A DNA stretch of 64,000 nucleotides, from contig NZ_CP045643.1 of the NCBI RefSeq assembly GCF_009498275.1, forward strand, positions 930,001 through 994,000. The letters are read 5' to 3'. Under the pieces are notes generated by a model. It was not told where the DNA came from and made no database searches. It was given only the letters and a program-made list of their open reading frames with translations. How positions within the stretch are numbered: position 1 is the stretch's first letter; every line of letters begins with the position of its first letter. Shown piece after piece: positions 40,470-48,666 of the stretch. The position numbers and the translations under genes are program-made. This stretch comes from Streptomyces fagopyri (GTDB lineage: Bacteria; Actinomycetota; Actinomycetes; Streptomycetales; Streptomycetaceae).

Positions 40470-40949
40470 TCAGCCCGCGTGACGCGTGACGGTGAAGGCC
40501 GACGCCTTCGCGGAGAACGTCGTGCCGTGGTCCTCGGCGGTGACGAGGACCGCCATGTACCAGGTACCGGTCGGGATGCCGGCGGCGTCCTTCCGTCCGC
40601 CGACGGGGGCCCGGTAGGTGCACACCGACGTGGTCGCCGAGGACGCCTCGCAGGTGGCGCTCTCCACATGCGCCATCTCGGACGCCTTGGGTGCCAGGTA
40701 CGAACTCTTCGGCCAGGCCAGCACCTTCACGCCCCTGATGCCCGAGTCGTCGGACACGGACGTGGTGAACGTGAGGGCGTCGGTTCCGGTGTCCCCCAGG
40801 ACCACCGGGTCCGAGGCGGACTTCCCGATCACCGGGTCTCCCGCCGGTGCGGCCGCGTCGGCGGTTCCGACGAGGGCGACGGTGGCGGCCGCGCCACCGC
40901 CCACGACGACGGCACCGGCGAGCGCGGAGACGACCAGGCGCTTGGACAT
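40470..40949 (-). CDS. Secreted hypothetical protein
   Basis: A 159-residue exported protein. MSKRLVVSALAGAVVVGGGA begins a clear signal peptide with a cleavage site after TADA. The mature part is a beta-rich domain with two cysteines (SATCEASSATTSVCTYRAPVG) that probably form a disulfide, and a WYMAVLVTAEDHGTTFSAKA strand near the end. I recognise the general pattern of short secreted Streptomyces beta-sandwich proteins (possibly DUF5707) but cannot assign a function. ATG 40949 has GGGGA 8 bases upstream; ATG 40964 is the alternative. Confidence 0.7.
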   Translation of the reverse strand: MSKRLVVSALAGAVVVGGGAAATVALVGTADAAAPAGDPVIGKSASDPVVLGDTGTDALTFTTSVSDDSGIRGVKVLAWPKSSYLAPKASEMAHVESATCEASSATTSVCTYRAPVGGRKDAAGIPTGTWYMAVLVTAEDHGTTFSAKASAFTVTRHAG

Positions 40950-41167
40950 GTGTGTTTCCCCCATGACGAGAAGAGCGACGGGCCGACCACCGCGCACGCG
41001 GGGCCGGTTCGGCGCGGCGAGCACCGAGTTCCTTGATCGGAACCAGAGCTGACGGTCCATCAGCCAGCGGTGTGCGTCGTGCCGTGTGAGATCCATGGTG
41101 TGCGTCACCGGGGGCGCCGGGCATGAGTACGGCTACTCAACCCGCCTCGGCGCGCTCCGGTGAGTAC

Positions 41168-41224
41168 GTCGCTGCGGTGGATGCGTCGCTGCGGTGGATG
41201 CGTCGCTGCGGTGGATGCGTCGCT
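41168..41224. repeat. 17-bp tandem repeat, about 3.4 copies
   Basis: Unit GTCGCTGCGGTGGATGC, three perfect copies (41168-41218) plus a 6-base remnant. It lies in the interval upstream of the secreted-protein gene. Confidence 0.9.
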
Positions 41225-41282
41225 CCCGCGGGGACCGGCGGGCGTGTTCGGCACCTCCCGGTGGCCGCGGCCTTCCGACGAG

Positions 41283-41325
41283 CGGCCGGCCCGGTCCTCG
41301 CGCCGTGCGAGGACCGGGCCGGCCG
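41283..41325 (-). terminator. Terminator of the L33-L31-L36 operon
   Basis: A perfect 19-bp stem (41283-41301 against 41307-41325) with loop GCCGT, 28 bases past the bL36 stop on the minus strand. T-rich sequence does not follow, as usual here. Confidence 0.8.
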
Positions 41326-41352
41326 TCTCTCTGTCCACCCCCGGGCGCCTCG

Positions 41353-41475
41353 TCAGCCCTGGCGGGCCTTGAAGCGCGGGTTCTTCTTGTTGACGACGAA
41401 GGTCACACCCCGCCGGCGAACCACCTGAGCCCCGGGCTTCGACTTCATCGAGCGCAGGGAATTACGTACCTTCAC
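41353..41475 (-). CDS. rpmJ: Ribosomal protein bL36, cysteine-free paralogue
   Basis: A 40-residue L36: [19 protein letters not shown] opens it and [15 protein letters not shown] ends it. The Cys/His zinc-ribbon ligands of standard L36 are absent, so this is the C-minus form that replaces the zinc protein under zinc limitation. GTG 41475 has AAGGAG 9 bases upstream. It is the last gene of a three-gene ribosomal-paralogue operon. Confidence 0.92.
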   Translation of the reverse strand: MKVRNSLRSMKSKPGAQVVRRRGVTFVVNKKNPRFKARQG

Positions 41476-41513
41476 AGCTCTGCTCTCCTTCTGCTCGGCA
41501 AGCGGGCCCGCGG

Positions 41514-41774
41514 TCAGTGCCGAGGCGCGGCCGCGCGGCCGTAGCGGCGCTCGAAGCGCTCCACCCGGCCCGCCGTGTCCACGACCCGCGAGTTCCCCGT
41601 GTGGAACGGATGACTGGCCGACGAGATCTCCACATCGATCAGCGGGTAGGTGTTGCCGTCCTCCCACTCGATCGTCCGCGACGAGCGCGCCGTCGAACGC
41701 GTCAGGAACGCGACGTCCGCGGCCCGGTCACGGAAGACGACCGGTCTGGATTCGGGATGGATAAAGGGCCTCAC
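41514..41774 (-). CDS. rpmE2: Ribosomal protein bL31 type B, cysteine-free
   Basis: An 86-residue type-B L31. [38 protein letters not shown] and [13 protein letters not shown] are diagnostic, and no zinc-binding cysteines are present. GTG 41774 has AAGGAGG 8 bases upstream. Middle gene of the operon: 47 bases after L33, 38 before L36. In the family it replaces zinc-containing L31 when zinc is scarce. Confidence 0.93.
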   Translation of the reverse strand: MRPFIHPESRPVVFRDRAADVAFLTRSTARSSRTIEWEDGNTYPLIDVEISSASHPFHTGNSRVVDTAGRVERFERRYGRAAAPRH

Positions 41775-41821
41775 GCGTGTTCCCTCCTTGCCACTGCCCA
41801 CCCGGCCGCGCCGGGGTCGGT

Positions 41822-41986
41822 TCAGCGTTCCTCGCGGAACGGGACGTGCTCCCCCGCCACCCGGTCGTACTTGCGCAGGACGAGCCGGTCGGGGTCACTG
41901 AGACGGTTCTTGCGGGTCACGTAGGTGACGCCGGTCCCGGCCGTCGACCTCAGCGTGACGACGGGACGGGCACTGCTGCGTGCCAT
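41822..41986 (-). CDS. rpmG: Ribosomal protein bL33, cysteine-free paralogue
   Basis: A 54-residue L33 with [20 protein letters not shown] and [18 protein letters not shown], lacking the CXXC pairs of the zinc form. GGAGG lies 6-7 bases before ATG 41986. First gene of the operon. Such C-minus sets are usually under Zur control, but no recognisable Zur box is visible in the 120 bases upstream. Confidence 0.93.
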   Translation of the reverse strand: MARSSARPVVTLRSTAGTGVTYVTRKNRLSDPDRLVLRKYDRVAGEHVPFREER

Positions 41987-42109
41987 GAGGTCCTCCTTCC
42001 GCTCGCACCGCGAGGATCTTGACTCGCGCATGCCAGCTACGAGTGGTGTAACAGTGACCCCCCTCGCCGCATTCCCACCGTCGCGGGCGCTCCCGGAGTC
42101 CGTTCCGGG

Positions 42110-43429
42110 TCAGGCGAACCTGGCGCTGGGGACCGGGCCGGACGAGGTCAGCCGTGCCCGGTCGCCCCGGAGCCAGGAGCCGTGGACCGCCGCGACGAAG
42201 TCGGTGAACGCGGCGAGCGGGTCGGCGGGCGTTCGGCCGTCGCCCTCCCCCCGCGACGGATCGGCTCCCACGATCTCGGCGGCGATCCGTTCCGCCGGCC
42301 GGTCGTCGGCCGGCCCCCGCTCCACCTCGCCGTCCTCCCCCGCGCGCAGCTGCTCGCCCCAGGGCGCGACGACCGACTGGTGCAGCAGCGTCACGCTGTC
42401 GGCGGTGATCACCGGGACGTCGGTCCAGTTGCTCGCGTGTTCGTGCAGCACCTGTCCCGGTGCCCGGTCGAAGAGCTGCCCCAGGATCTCGGGGCCTCCT
42501 TCGGCCTGCGCCGAGCCGTTCAGGTCGTACGCGACCACGACGGTGTCCTCCCGCCCGGGGGCGAAGGGCTCCGCGGGGACGCCTAGCACCTTGGCGGCGG
42601 CCAGACCGAGGATCCGGCTGTCGCGGTCGGGCAGGAGCGACACCGACCGGGGGCGCGCCCCGGCGGCGTCCAGCAGGGCCCTCAGCCGCAGCAGACCCTC
42701 CAGACACTGGCCGTAGGAGTCCTGCAGCCACGCGTACCGGCCCGTCATCCCGGCGCCGAAGCCGAACGGCGACAGCGTGCCGAGGATCGTGCCGCCCATC
42801 ACGAACTGCCATCCGCGCAGATCGGTCGGACCGAGCGGGCTCACCGGCTCCGCGCTCGCGGCCCGCTCCAGCATCCGGCGCTGCCGGTCGCGCGTGGGCA
42901 CCCATCGTGGGTCCGCCGGGTCCGGGAGCAGCGCGTGCTGGCGCCTCGCCAGCGCGAGGTCGCCCACCATGATCGCGTTGAAGACGAGGAGGTAGCGGTC
43001 CGGCCACGGCGCGAAGTCGTTCTCGTGCCGTGTCAGCACCTCGACGGCCTCGCCGTGCCGGCCCTCGCGCTCATAGGCGGACACGAGCTCGCGCATCACC
43101 GTCAGCGCGCCCGGGTTTCCGCGCAGCGCGTCACGCAGGGCGGGTATCGCGAGGGAGGGGAGTCCGCGTTCGACGCAGGCGTACCCGAAGTCGTAGAGGG
43201 CCTGTCCCTTCCCGGGGTCCTCGGCGAGCGCCGCCGCGGCCTTCCCGAGGTCGTCGAAGCCGGCCATCGCGGCGGCCCGGCCGACCACGAGCGCCGTCTC
43301 CGCGAGCGGCAGGGTCTCCGCGCCCGGCTTCACCAGTCGCAGGGCGGCGGGTATGTCTCCGGCGTCCAGACACTCCCAGGCCTTCAGCAGGTCGGCGGAC
43401 TTCGGTCGGCGGTTCTTGCGGGAGAACAT
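42110..43429 (-). CDS. TPR-like protein of unknown function
   Basis: A 439-residue cytoplasmic protein. Residues 1-190 are helical with TPR-like pairs (ADLLKAWECLDAGDIPAALR, DDLGKAAAALAEDPGKGQAL, AYEREGRHGEAVEVLTRHE). The middle (about 200-340) is an uncharacterised alpha/beta region with WQFVMGGTILGTLSPFGFGA and VVVAYDLNG. The tail, DPLAAFTDFVAAVHGSWLR, ends in a low-complexity extension. ATG 43441 is an alternative start. No family recognised; a scaffold or assembly role is all the TPRs suggest. It lies beside, but is probably not co-transcribed with, the ribosomal paralogues. Confidence 0.65.
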   Translation of the reverse strand: MFSRKNRRPKSADLLKAWECLDAGDIPAALRLVKPGAETLPLAETALVVGRAAAMAGFDDLGKAAAALAEDPGKGQALYDFGYACVERGLPSLAIPALRDALRGNPGALTVMRELVSAYEREGRHGEAVEVLTRHENDFAPWPDRYLLVFNAIMVGDLALARRQHALLPDPADPRWVPTRDRQRRMLERAASAEPVSPLGPTDLRGWQFVMGGTILGTLSPFGFGAGMTGRYAWLQDSYGQCLEGLLRLRALLDAAGARPRSVSLLPDRDSRILGLAAAKVLGVPAEPFAPGREDTVVVAYDLNGSAQAEGGPEILGQLFDRAPGQVLHEHASNWTDVPVITADSVTLLHQSVVAPWGEQLRAGEDGEVERGPADDRPAERIAAEIVGADPSRGEGDGRTPADPLAAFTDFVAAVHGSWLRGDRARLTSSGPVPSARFA

Positions 43430-43530
43430 GGTGGGGATCATCTCCGGCCGGACCAGGCACTCTCAACCTGTTTGTCCGTGCCGGGTTCCCGGGACGGCGG
43501 GTGCGGCGGTTCACCGGGCCCGCCGCGGGT

Positions 43531-44385
43531 TCAGGCGTCGCGATACAGCTCCGAGAGCAGTTCGATCGCGGTCCGGGTCGAGGGGTGCGGGTCGTCGCGC
43601 CACCAGGCGAGGCGTACGGCGAGGGGTTCGGCGTCGCGCACCGGCCGGTAGACCACTCCGGGGCGCGGGTACTGGTGCGCGGTCGACTCGGCCGTCATGC
43701 CCACGCACCGGCCCGTGGAGATCGCGGTGAGCCATTCGTCGACATCGTGGGTCTCCTTGGTGGCCGGGCGGGAATCGGCGGGGAACAGTTCCGTCGTGGT
43801 CGTCCCGGTCCTGCGGTCGACGAGCAGGACGCGTGCGGCGATGTCGGCGAGCCGCACCGAGCGGCGCCGGGCGAGCGGATCGTCGGCGGCCATGGCGCAC
43901 AGCCGCCGTTCCAGTCCCACGATGGCCGTGTCGAAGCGGCGGTCGTCCGGCGCCCTGCGCAGCACGGCCATGTCGCAGGCCCCCTCGGAGAGTCCGGCGG
44001 TCGGGGAGTTGACGCGGACGAGCCGCAGTTCCGTGCCGGGGTGCGAGCGCGCCCACTCGCGTTGGAAGGCGAGCGTGTGGCGGCCCAGCGCCGACCACGC
44101 GTACCCGATCCGCAGCGAGGCGCGGCCCGTGGTGGCCTCCTGGACCAGGTAGGCCACCTCGCCCAGGACCCGCCGGGCGTGGGCCAGTACGCGCAGCCCG
44201 GTCGCCGTCGGCGCGACCTCGCGCGAGGTGCGCCGCAACAGCCGTACCCCCAGGGCGCGTTCGAGTGAGGCCAGGGTGCGGGAGACCGCCGCCTGGGAGA
44301 CGCCGAGCGCGATGGCGGCATCGGTGAAGGTGCCCTCGTCGACGATCGCGACGAGACAGCGCAACTGCCGCAGTTCCACATCCAT
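43531..44385 (-). CDS. LysR-family transcriptional regulator
   Basis: A 284-residue LysR protein. The N-terminal helix-turn-helix is LRCLVAIVDEGTFTDAAIALG then SQAAVSRTLASLERALGVRL; the periplasmic-binding-like effector domain begins at about residue 90 (SLRIGYAWSALGRH). It is divergent from an EamA-type exporter 68 bases away, the classic arrangement in which LysR controls its neighbour. The intergenic region contains ATGCAT and TTGCGCAA dyads suited to a LysR site. Confidence 0.88.
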   Translation of the reverse strand: MDVELRQLRCLVAIVDEGTFTDAAIALGVSQAAVSRTLASLERALGVRLLRRTSREVAPTATGLRVLAHARRVLGEVAYLVQEATTGRASLRIGYAWSALGRHTLAFQREWARSHPGTELRLVRVNSPTAGLSEGACDMAVLRRAPDDRRFDTAIVGLERRLCAMAADDPLARRRSVRLADIAARVLLVDRRTGTTTTELFPADSRPATKETHDVDEWLTAISTGRCVGMTAESTAHQYPRPGVVYRPVRDAEPLAVRLAWWRDDPHPSTRTAIELLSELYRDA

Positions 44386-44453
44386 GACTCAAGCGTATGG
44401 TTGATCCCGCGAATGCATTTTGCGCAAGGGTGGTCCGGTTCCACGATCGGGGC

Positions 44454-45368
44454 ATGCGAGCACTCTCCGCACACCCGGCGGCGGCCGACCGGCACACTCC
44501 CCCGACGCCCCTGGCTCCCTCCCTCCCCCTGCCCGGGGGCACGCGGCTCTCCGGCGTGGCCACCATGGTCGGCAGCGGCCTGTCCAACCAGACGGGCGCC
44601 GCGATCGGTTCGCTGGCGTTCCCCGTTCTCGGTCCCGTCGGTGTGGTGGCCGTGCGCCAGTACGTCGCCGCGATCGTCCTGGTCGCCGTCGGCCGGCCCC
44701 GGCCGCGGACCTTCACCCGGCGTCAGTGGTGGCCGGTCCTGCTGCTGGCGCTGGTGTTCGGGACGATGAACCTGTCGTTGTACACCGCCGTCGACCGCGT
44801 CGGGCTGGGCCTCGCGGTGACCCTGGAGTTCCTCGGCCCGCTGGGGATCGCGCTGACCGCCTCGCGCCGCCGCGCGGACGTGTGCTGTGCGGCGGTCGCG
44901 GTGGCGGGCGTCGTCACGCTGATGCGTCCGCGGCCGTCCGCCGACTTCCTGGGGATGGGCCTGGCGCTGCTGGCGGCCTGTTGCTGGGCGGCGTACATCC
45001 TGCTGAACCGTACGGTCGGGCGCCGCATCCCCGGAGCCGGCGGGCCGGCCGCCGCCGCGGCGATCTCCGCCCTGGTGTTCCTGCCCGTCGGGCTCGCCGT
45101 CGTGGTGCGGCATCCGCCGACACCGGCGGCCGTCGGGTACGCCGTCGCGGCCGGAGTGCTGTCCTCGGCGGTGCCCTGCCTCGCGGACCTGTTCACCCTG
45201 CGGCGGGTGGCGGCCCCGGCCTTCGGTCTCTTCATGAGCGTCAACCCTGTTCTCGCCGGGTTGGTCGGGTGGCTCGTGCTCGGCCAGGGGCTGGGGTGGC
45301 CGGAGTGGGCCGGCATCGGAGCCGTCGTCGCCGCCAACGCGCTCAGCATTCGTGTGTCGCGCACCTGA
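44454..45368 (+). CDS. EamA/DMT-superfamily transporter (RhtA-like)
   Basis: A 304-residue inner-membrane protein with about ten helices in two EamA repeats (GVVAVRQYVAAIVLVAVGRP and LALLAACCWAAYILLNRTVG regions are recognisable). RhtA-like members export amino acids such as threonine and homoserine. ATG 44454 is preferred over a longer frame start. Divergent from the LysR regulator that probably controls it. Confidence 0.85.
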   Translation: MRALSAHPAAADRHTPPTPLAPSLPLPGGTRLSGVATMVGSGLSNQTGAAIGSLAFPVLGPVGVVAVRQYVAAIVLVAVGRPRPRTFTRRQWWPVLLLALVFGTMNLSLYTAVDRVGLGLAVTLEFLGPLGIALTASRRRADVCCAAVAVAGVVTLMRPRPSADFLGMGLALLAACCWAAYILLNRTVGRRIPGAGGPAAAAAISALVFLPVGLAVVVRHPPTPAAVGYAVAAGVLSSAVPCLADLFTLRRVAAPAFGLFMSVNPVLAGLVGWLVLGQGLGWPEWAGIGAVVAANALSIRVSRT

Positions 45369-45581
45369 CCGGGGAAAGCCGTGGGCACGGTCGCTCCGCG
45401 GGTCATGGGCGCGCACCGGGCCCTGCCCCCACGGGGCCGCGACAGCCGTCCTGCTGGGTCTCGCGGTCGTGCTCCACGGACCGTTCGGATGACGTCCGAG
45501 CGGGCCGACGGTGAACGCCAGACCGCGCCACCCCTTCCGAAGAATAGAAATATCTACCAGCATGAACACGCCGGGTCGGCG

Positions 45582-45605
45582 CCCGGGTGCGGGTCCGCAC
45601 CCGGG
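45582..45605. promoter_or_regulatory. Near-perfect stem-loop in the leader of the following gene
   Basis: CCCGGGTGCGG-GT-CCGCACCCGGG, perfect 11-bp arms with a 2-base centre. It lies between an AT-rich patch at 45541-45560 and the most likely start codon, so it would be in the 5' leader if translation starts at 45619 or 45637. It could be an operator or attenuator-like element. Confidence 0.5.
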
Positions 45606-45636
45606 TGTCGCTCCACACATGCTCGAACAGCCTGTG

Positions 45637-46122
45637 ATGACGCGGGAGTTGGTCATGCCGGATGCAGCGTGGAGGCAAGCTGTCGAGTGGCTCGCGGCGG
45701 CGGCCTCGGACCCTCGGGTCTGCAAGCGGGAATGGGATCAGGAGCCGGGAACCGCGCTGATGGCGGCCGGCCGCTTCTGGGACGTCCTCAGCGTGCCCGA
45801 GCAACTCGGCCTGCTCGCCCTGGACATCCTGTGGCACGACCCCCTGAACGCCCCGGGCCCCACCCTGGTGGACACCGCGGCCCGCCGCGTGGGCTTCTTC
45901 CTGGCGCCTGACCCCGAGAGCCGCTGGGTCGGGTCCGGTATCCGGTACGCCGGCAAGGGATCGTGGGTCGCCGTCCCTCCGCCCTACCGCTCCGCGCGTT
46001 TCCTGGAGTGGCTCATCCCGCCGGACGGAACCGGGGACCTCCATTCCGCCGCCTGTCTGGAGCTGGCCCTGCAGCAGGCCAACGGGACTCTCGCCGTCCT
46101 GGCGCCGTCCCGGGAGTGCTGA
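45637..46122 (+). CDS. Hypothetical protein
   Basis: A 161-residue soluble protein, start MTRELVMPDAAWRQAVEWLA. Distinctive stretches include KREWDQEPGTALMAAGRFWD and SARFLEWLIPPDGTGDLHSA. It resembles the short Streptomyces proteins related to the N-terminal part of bifunctional primase/polymerase proteins, without the catalytic residues; this is a weak impression, not an assignment. ATG 45562 or 45619 would add residues encoded by a stem-loop, so 45637 is preferred. Confidence 0.6.
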   Translation: MTRELVMPDAAWRQAVEWLAAAASDPRVCKREWDQEPGTALMAAGRFWDVLSVPEQLGLLALDILWHDPLNAPGPTLVDTAARRVGFFLAPDPESRWVGSGIRYAGKGSWVAVPPPYRSARFLEWLIPPDGTGDLHSAACLELALQQANGTLAVLAPSREC

Positions 46123-46146
46123 GGAGCCGGACGGCGGCAGCGGGGG

Positions 46147-46518
46147 TCAGCGGCCCGGCAGGCCACGCGGTACGGGCACGGCGGGCACCTGTTCGGCCGC
46201 TTCTCCCTCTTCCTCGCCCGAGACCCGCTCCGTCCGGGGGTCCGAGGGCCGGGGCGGCGGTCCCACCGGTCGGCGGTCCGCCCGGGAGCCGGCCGGCCAC
46301 GGCTCGCTCCCCGAGGGGTCGGGGGCGGCGAAAGAGGCCCACAGCACCTCGAAGACCTCGCGGCGATCCGGTGTCGTACGGCCCTTCGCCCGCCACTCCG
46401 CGACCAGTTGGGCGTAGATCGGCGTGTGCGCCTGGTGGCCGGCCACCGGTTCGGCGTGCGGCCGGCCCGCGAGGTCTTCCTCCGGACGGCGTCGCCTGGC
46501 CGTGTGTGTGCTGTCCAT
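46147..46518 (-). CDS. Hypothetical protein
   Basis: A 123-residue basic/proline-rich protein. The central part (HAEPVAGHQAHTPIYAQLVA then EWRAKGRTTPDRREVFEVLW) looks like a folded helical core, flanked by disordered arms. Convergent with the gene ending at 46122, with 24 bases between the stops. No domain recognised. ATG 46518 lacks an obvious ribosome binding site, so the start is uncertain. Confidence 0.5.
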   Translation of the reverse strand: MDSTHTARRRRPEEDLAGRPHAEPVAGHQAHTPIYAQLVAEWRAKGRTTPDRREVFEVLWASFAAPDPSGSEPWPAGSRADRRPVGPPPRPSDPRTERVSGEEEGEAAEQVPAVPVPRGLPGR

Positions 46519-46901
46519 GACGGAACAACGGCCACGCGCACGCCGGTGGTACGCGCCCGTGCGGCCGCTCACCGGGTCGGGTGAGGGCGCCGCCCATTTG
46601 GAGTCACGCTCCGGTAGCACCGTAGGACGAACGGCTTCTCCTACCGCCGGGATGTCGTCCCGGCGGTACGGGTCACCCGCCGGGCCGTACCGGTGGGCGG
46701 GACGGGCGCCGCCCACCGGTACGGACGGGACAGCGATTCGGCCGTGTGGGCGGTGACGGCGGGCTCGCACCCTCGGGACCGGCACGCACGCCGCCGGTCC
46801 CACGGGTGCGAGGCCGCCGTACGGCACCGGCCTACGGGCCGGCGCCGGTACGACGCCCCCTGCAACCCGGGTTCCCTCGGCCGTCCGCCTCGGTCCCCGC
46901 C
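46519..46901. other. Gene-free interval with four consecutive stem-loops
   Basis: Four GC-rich inverted repeats lie in about 210 bases: 46642-46668 (10-bp perfect stem), 46685-46724 (16-bp perfect stem, loop GACGGGCG), 46764-46812 (19-base stem with a 2-base internal mismatch, 11-base loop) and 46818-46852 (imperfect, one bulge). They are downstream of the MFS gene on its strand. They may be terminators, but four in a row is more than termination needs. Confidence 0.6.
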
Positions 46902-48350
46902 TCAGTTCCGGGCGCCGGACGCGACGGCCTCGCTCTCCGTGCCCGGCAGTTCGGAGGCGGCCCGGGCGGCGGGCATACGGCCGGTCCGCCGGGCCGGCAC
47001 GAGAAGGGCGGCCAGCGCGGCGCCGAGGCAGAGCAGGGCCAGCAGGCTGAATCCGTGGGTGTAGCCGGAGCCGTAGGGCAGGCCCGAGGGCTGGAGACGC
47101 CCCGTCACCAGGACGCTGGTCACGGCCGCGCCGATCGATCCGCCGATGGTACGGATGTTGGCGTTCATACCGGTCGCGGCGCCGGTCTGTTCCGCGGGGA
47201 CGCTGCCGACGATCAGGTTGGCCATCGAGGCGAAGGCCAGGCCGATACCGAGGCCGAAGACACCCGCGGCGAAGGCCACCTGCCACTGCCGATCGTGCCA
47301 GGCGGCGAGGAAGCCGCAGGCCACGGCGCCGAGCGCGGCACCGGTCGTGAGCAGCCGCTTGGCGCCCAGCACCGGCTCCAGCCGGCCGCTGAGCACTCCC
47401 GAGCAGAACATCGCGATCAGCATCGGGAGCATGAGCAGCCCGGCCCCGGTGACACTGGCCCCGAAGCCGTACCCCGCGGAACGGGGGGTCTGCACGAAGC
47501 CGGGGAGGAAGGACCAGATCGCGTACATGCCCGCGCCGAACAGGAGGGCGGCGGCGTTGGTGGTCCACACCGCGGGGAGCCGCATGACCTTCAGGTCGAT
47601 CAGCGGGCTGGCGGAGCGGGCCTCGGCGTACAGCCACAGCGCGAAGAGCACCACGGCGGCGACGAACAGACCGATCACCCGGCCCGATCCCCAGCCCCAC
47701 CGGGTCGCCTGGCTGAGCGGCAGCAGCAGGGCCACCAGCCAGCCGGAGAGCAGTACGGCACCGAGCCAGCTGACCCGCCCCTCGGCGCGCTTGGGGGACT
47801 CGGGGACACAGCGCAGCGCGATCAGGGTGGTCACCGCGACCACTCCGACCGGCAGCCAGAACAGCCACTTGTAGTCGAGGGCCGACACGATGGGCCCGGC
47901 CGCCACCAGGCCGACGCCACCGCCCGCCGCGATCACGGCGGACAGGTTGCTGATGCTCGGGCCGACCTCGGCCGGGGTGAACTCGTCCCGGATGATGCCG
48001 AAGGACAGCGGGAACAGCGCGCCGCCTATGCCCTGGACGACCCGGGCGACGATCAGTACGCCGATGGTGGGCGCGAGTGCGGCGAGCAGACAGCCGAGCG
48101 TCACGGTCACGAGGACGGCGACGAGGGTGCGCTTCTTGCCGACGAGGTCCCCGACCCGGCCGAGGATCGGGGTGAAGACGGACGCGGACAGCAGGTACGC
48201 CGTCATCACCCAGGTCACGGTGGACTGCGAGGTGTGCATCGCATGCTGCACGGTCGGCAGGGCCGGCGCGATCAACGACTGGAGCATGGAGAACACCCCC
48301 GCGCCGGTCGCGAGGACCGCGAAGGTGAGGCGGGTGGACTTCCTGGGCAT
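46902..48350 (-). CDS. MFS drug/multidrug exporter (EmrB/QacA type)
   Basis: A 482-residue, 14-helix DHA2-type transporter. The N-terminal region has FSMLQSLIAPALPTVQHAM, with the motif A region LGRVGDLVGKKRT and the motif C-like GGGVGLVAAGPIVSAL. ATG 48350 follows GAGAGG by 7 bases. It is divergent from a TetR gene across a region containing three large palindromes, so it is probably a TetR-repressed efflux pump. The substrate is unknown. Confidence 0.88.
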   Translation of the reverse strand: MPRKSTRLTFAVLATGAGVFSMLQSLIAPALPTVQHAMHTSQSTVTWVMTAYLLSASVFTPILGRVGDLVGKKRTLVAVLVTVTLGCLLAALAPTIGVLIVARVVQGIGGALFPLSFGIIRDEFTPAEVGPSISNLSAVIAAGGGVGLVAAGPIVSALDYKWLFWLPVGVVAVTTLIALRCVPESPKRAEGRVSWLGAVLLSGWLVALLLPLSQATRWGWGSGRVIGLFVAAVVLFALWLYAEARSASPLIDLKVMRLPAVWTTNAAALLFGAGMYAIWSFLPGFVQTPRSAGYGFGASVTGAGLLMLPMLIAMFCSGVLSGRLEPVLGAKRLLTTGAALGAVACGFLAAWHDRQWQVAFAAGVFGLGIGLAFASMANLIVGSVPAEQTGAATGMNANIRTIGGSIGAAVTSVLVTGRLQPSGLPYGSGYTHGFSLLALLCLGAALAALLVPARRTGRMPAARAASELPGTESEAVASGARN

Positions 48351-48544
48351 GGAAAAGCCTCTCGGAACGGGACGCGGCCGGGATCGGCCGGCCATGGTCG
48401 TGCGACAGGGAGGGCCGACGGGCGGCCGTGAGCGCGGGGCGACCGCGTGCGGCGGCCGCCAGGAAACCTGCGAACAGGGAGGTCGGACGGGCGGCGCGGG
48501 CGGAACAGGGCCCACTGCCCGGTCACAGGGGGGCGCGGGTACGT

Positions 48545-48574
48545 CGTCGAGGCGTGCGGCCGCACGCCTCGACG
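48545..48574. promoter_or_regulatory. 30-bp perfect palindrome
   Basis: Two 15-base arms (CGTCGAGGCGTGCGG and its exact complement) with no spacer. It may be an operator, or a hairpin in the MFS leader. Confidence 0.6.
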
Positions 48575-48596
48575 GGAACGTAGCCCCGACTGCTAA

Positions 48597-48616
48597 AGTG
48601 GAGGTATACCTCCACT
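48597..48616. promoter_or_regulatory. TetR operator 1 (perfect 20-bp palindrome)
   Basis: Arms AGTGGAGGTA and TACCTCCACT, perfect and without spacer, ending 50 bases before the TetR GTG. It is AT-richer at its centre (GTATAC), typical of TetR sites. Confidence 0.75.
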
Positions 48617-48618
48617 GT

Positions 48619-48638
48619 ACCGGAGGAGCACCTCCGGT
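48619..48638. promoter_or_regulatory. TetR operator 2
   Basis: ACCGGAGG-N4-CCTCCGGT, centred 22 bp from operator 1 (two helical turns) and sharing its GGAGG/CCTCC core, so two TetR dimers could bind the same face. Confidence 0.65.
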
Positions 48639-48666
48639 TCAACCATTTCGCTGCCGGGAGGCACTC

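Larger units (their letters stand above)
40950..41352. other. Gene-free interval with repeat and terminator
   Basis: About 400 bases between the secreted-protein start and the L36 stop. It contains the leader and promoter region of the secreted protein, a 17-bp tandem repeat at 41168-41224 and the terminator of the ribosomal-protein operon at 41283-41325. No gene is supported. Confidence 0.5.
48351..48666. other. Divergent regulatory region MFS/TetR
   Basis: 316 bases without a gene. The left two thirds are featureless GC-rich leader of the MFS gene. The right third carries a 30-bp palindrome (48545-48574) and the two TetR-like operator palindromes (48597-48616 and 48619-48638), just before the TetR start. 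Confidence 0.6.

Noticed and set aside
45381..45910. Arg-rich open frame overlapping the EamA 3' region and the hypothetical gene
   Set aside because: Low complexity, no ribosome binding site, and it conflicts with the better supported frame starting at 45637.
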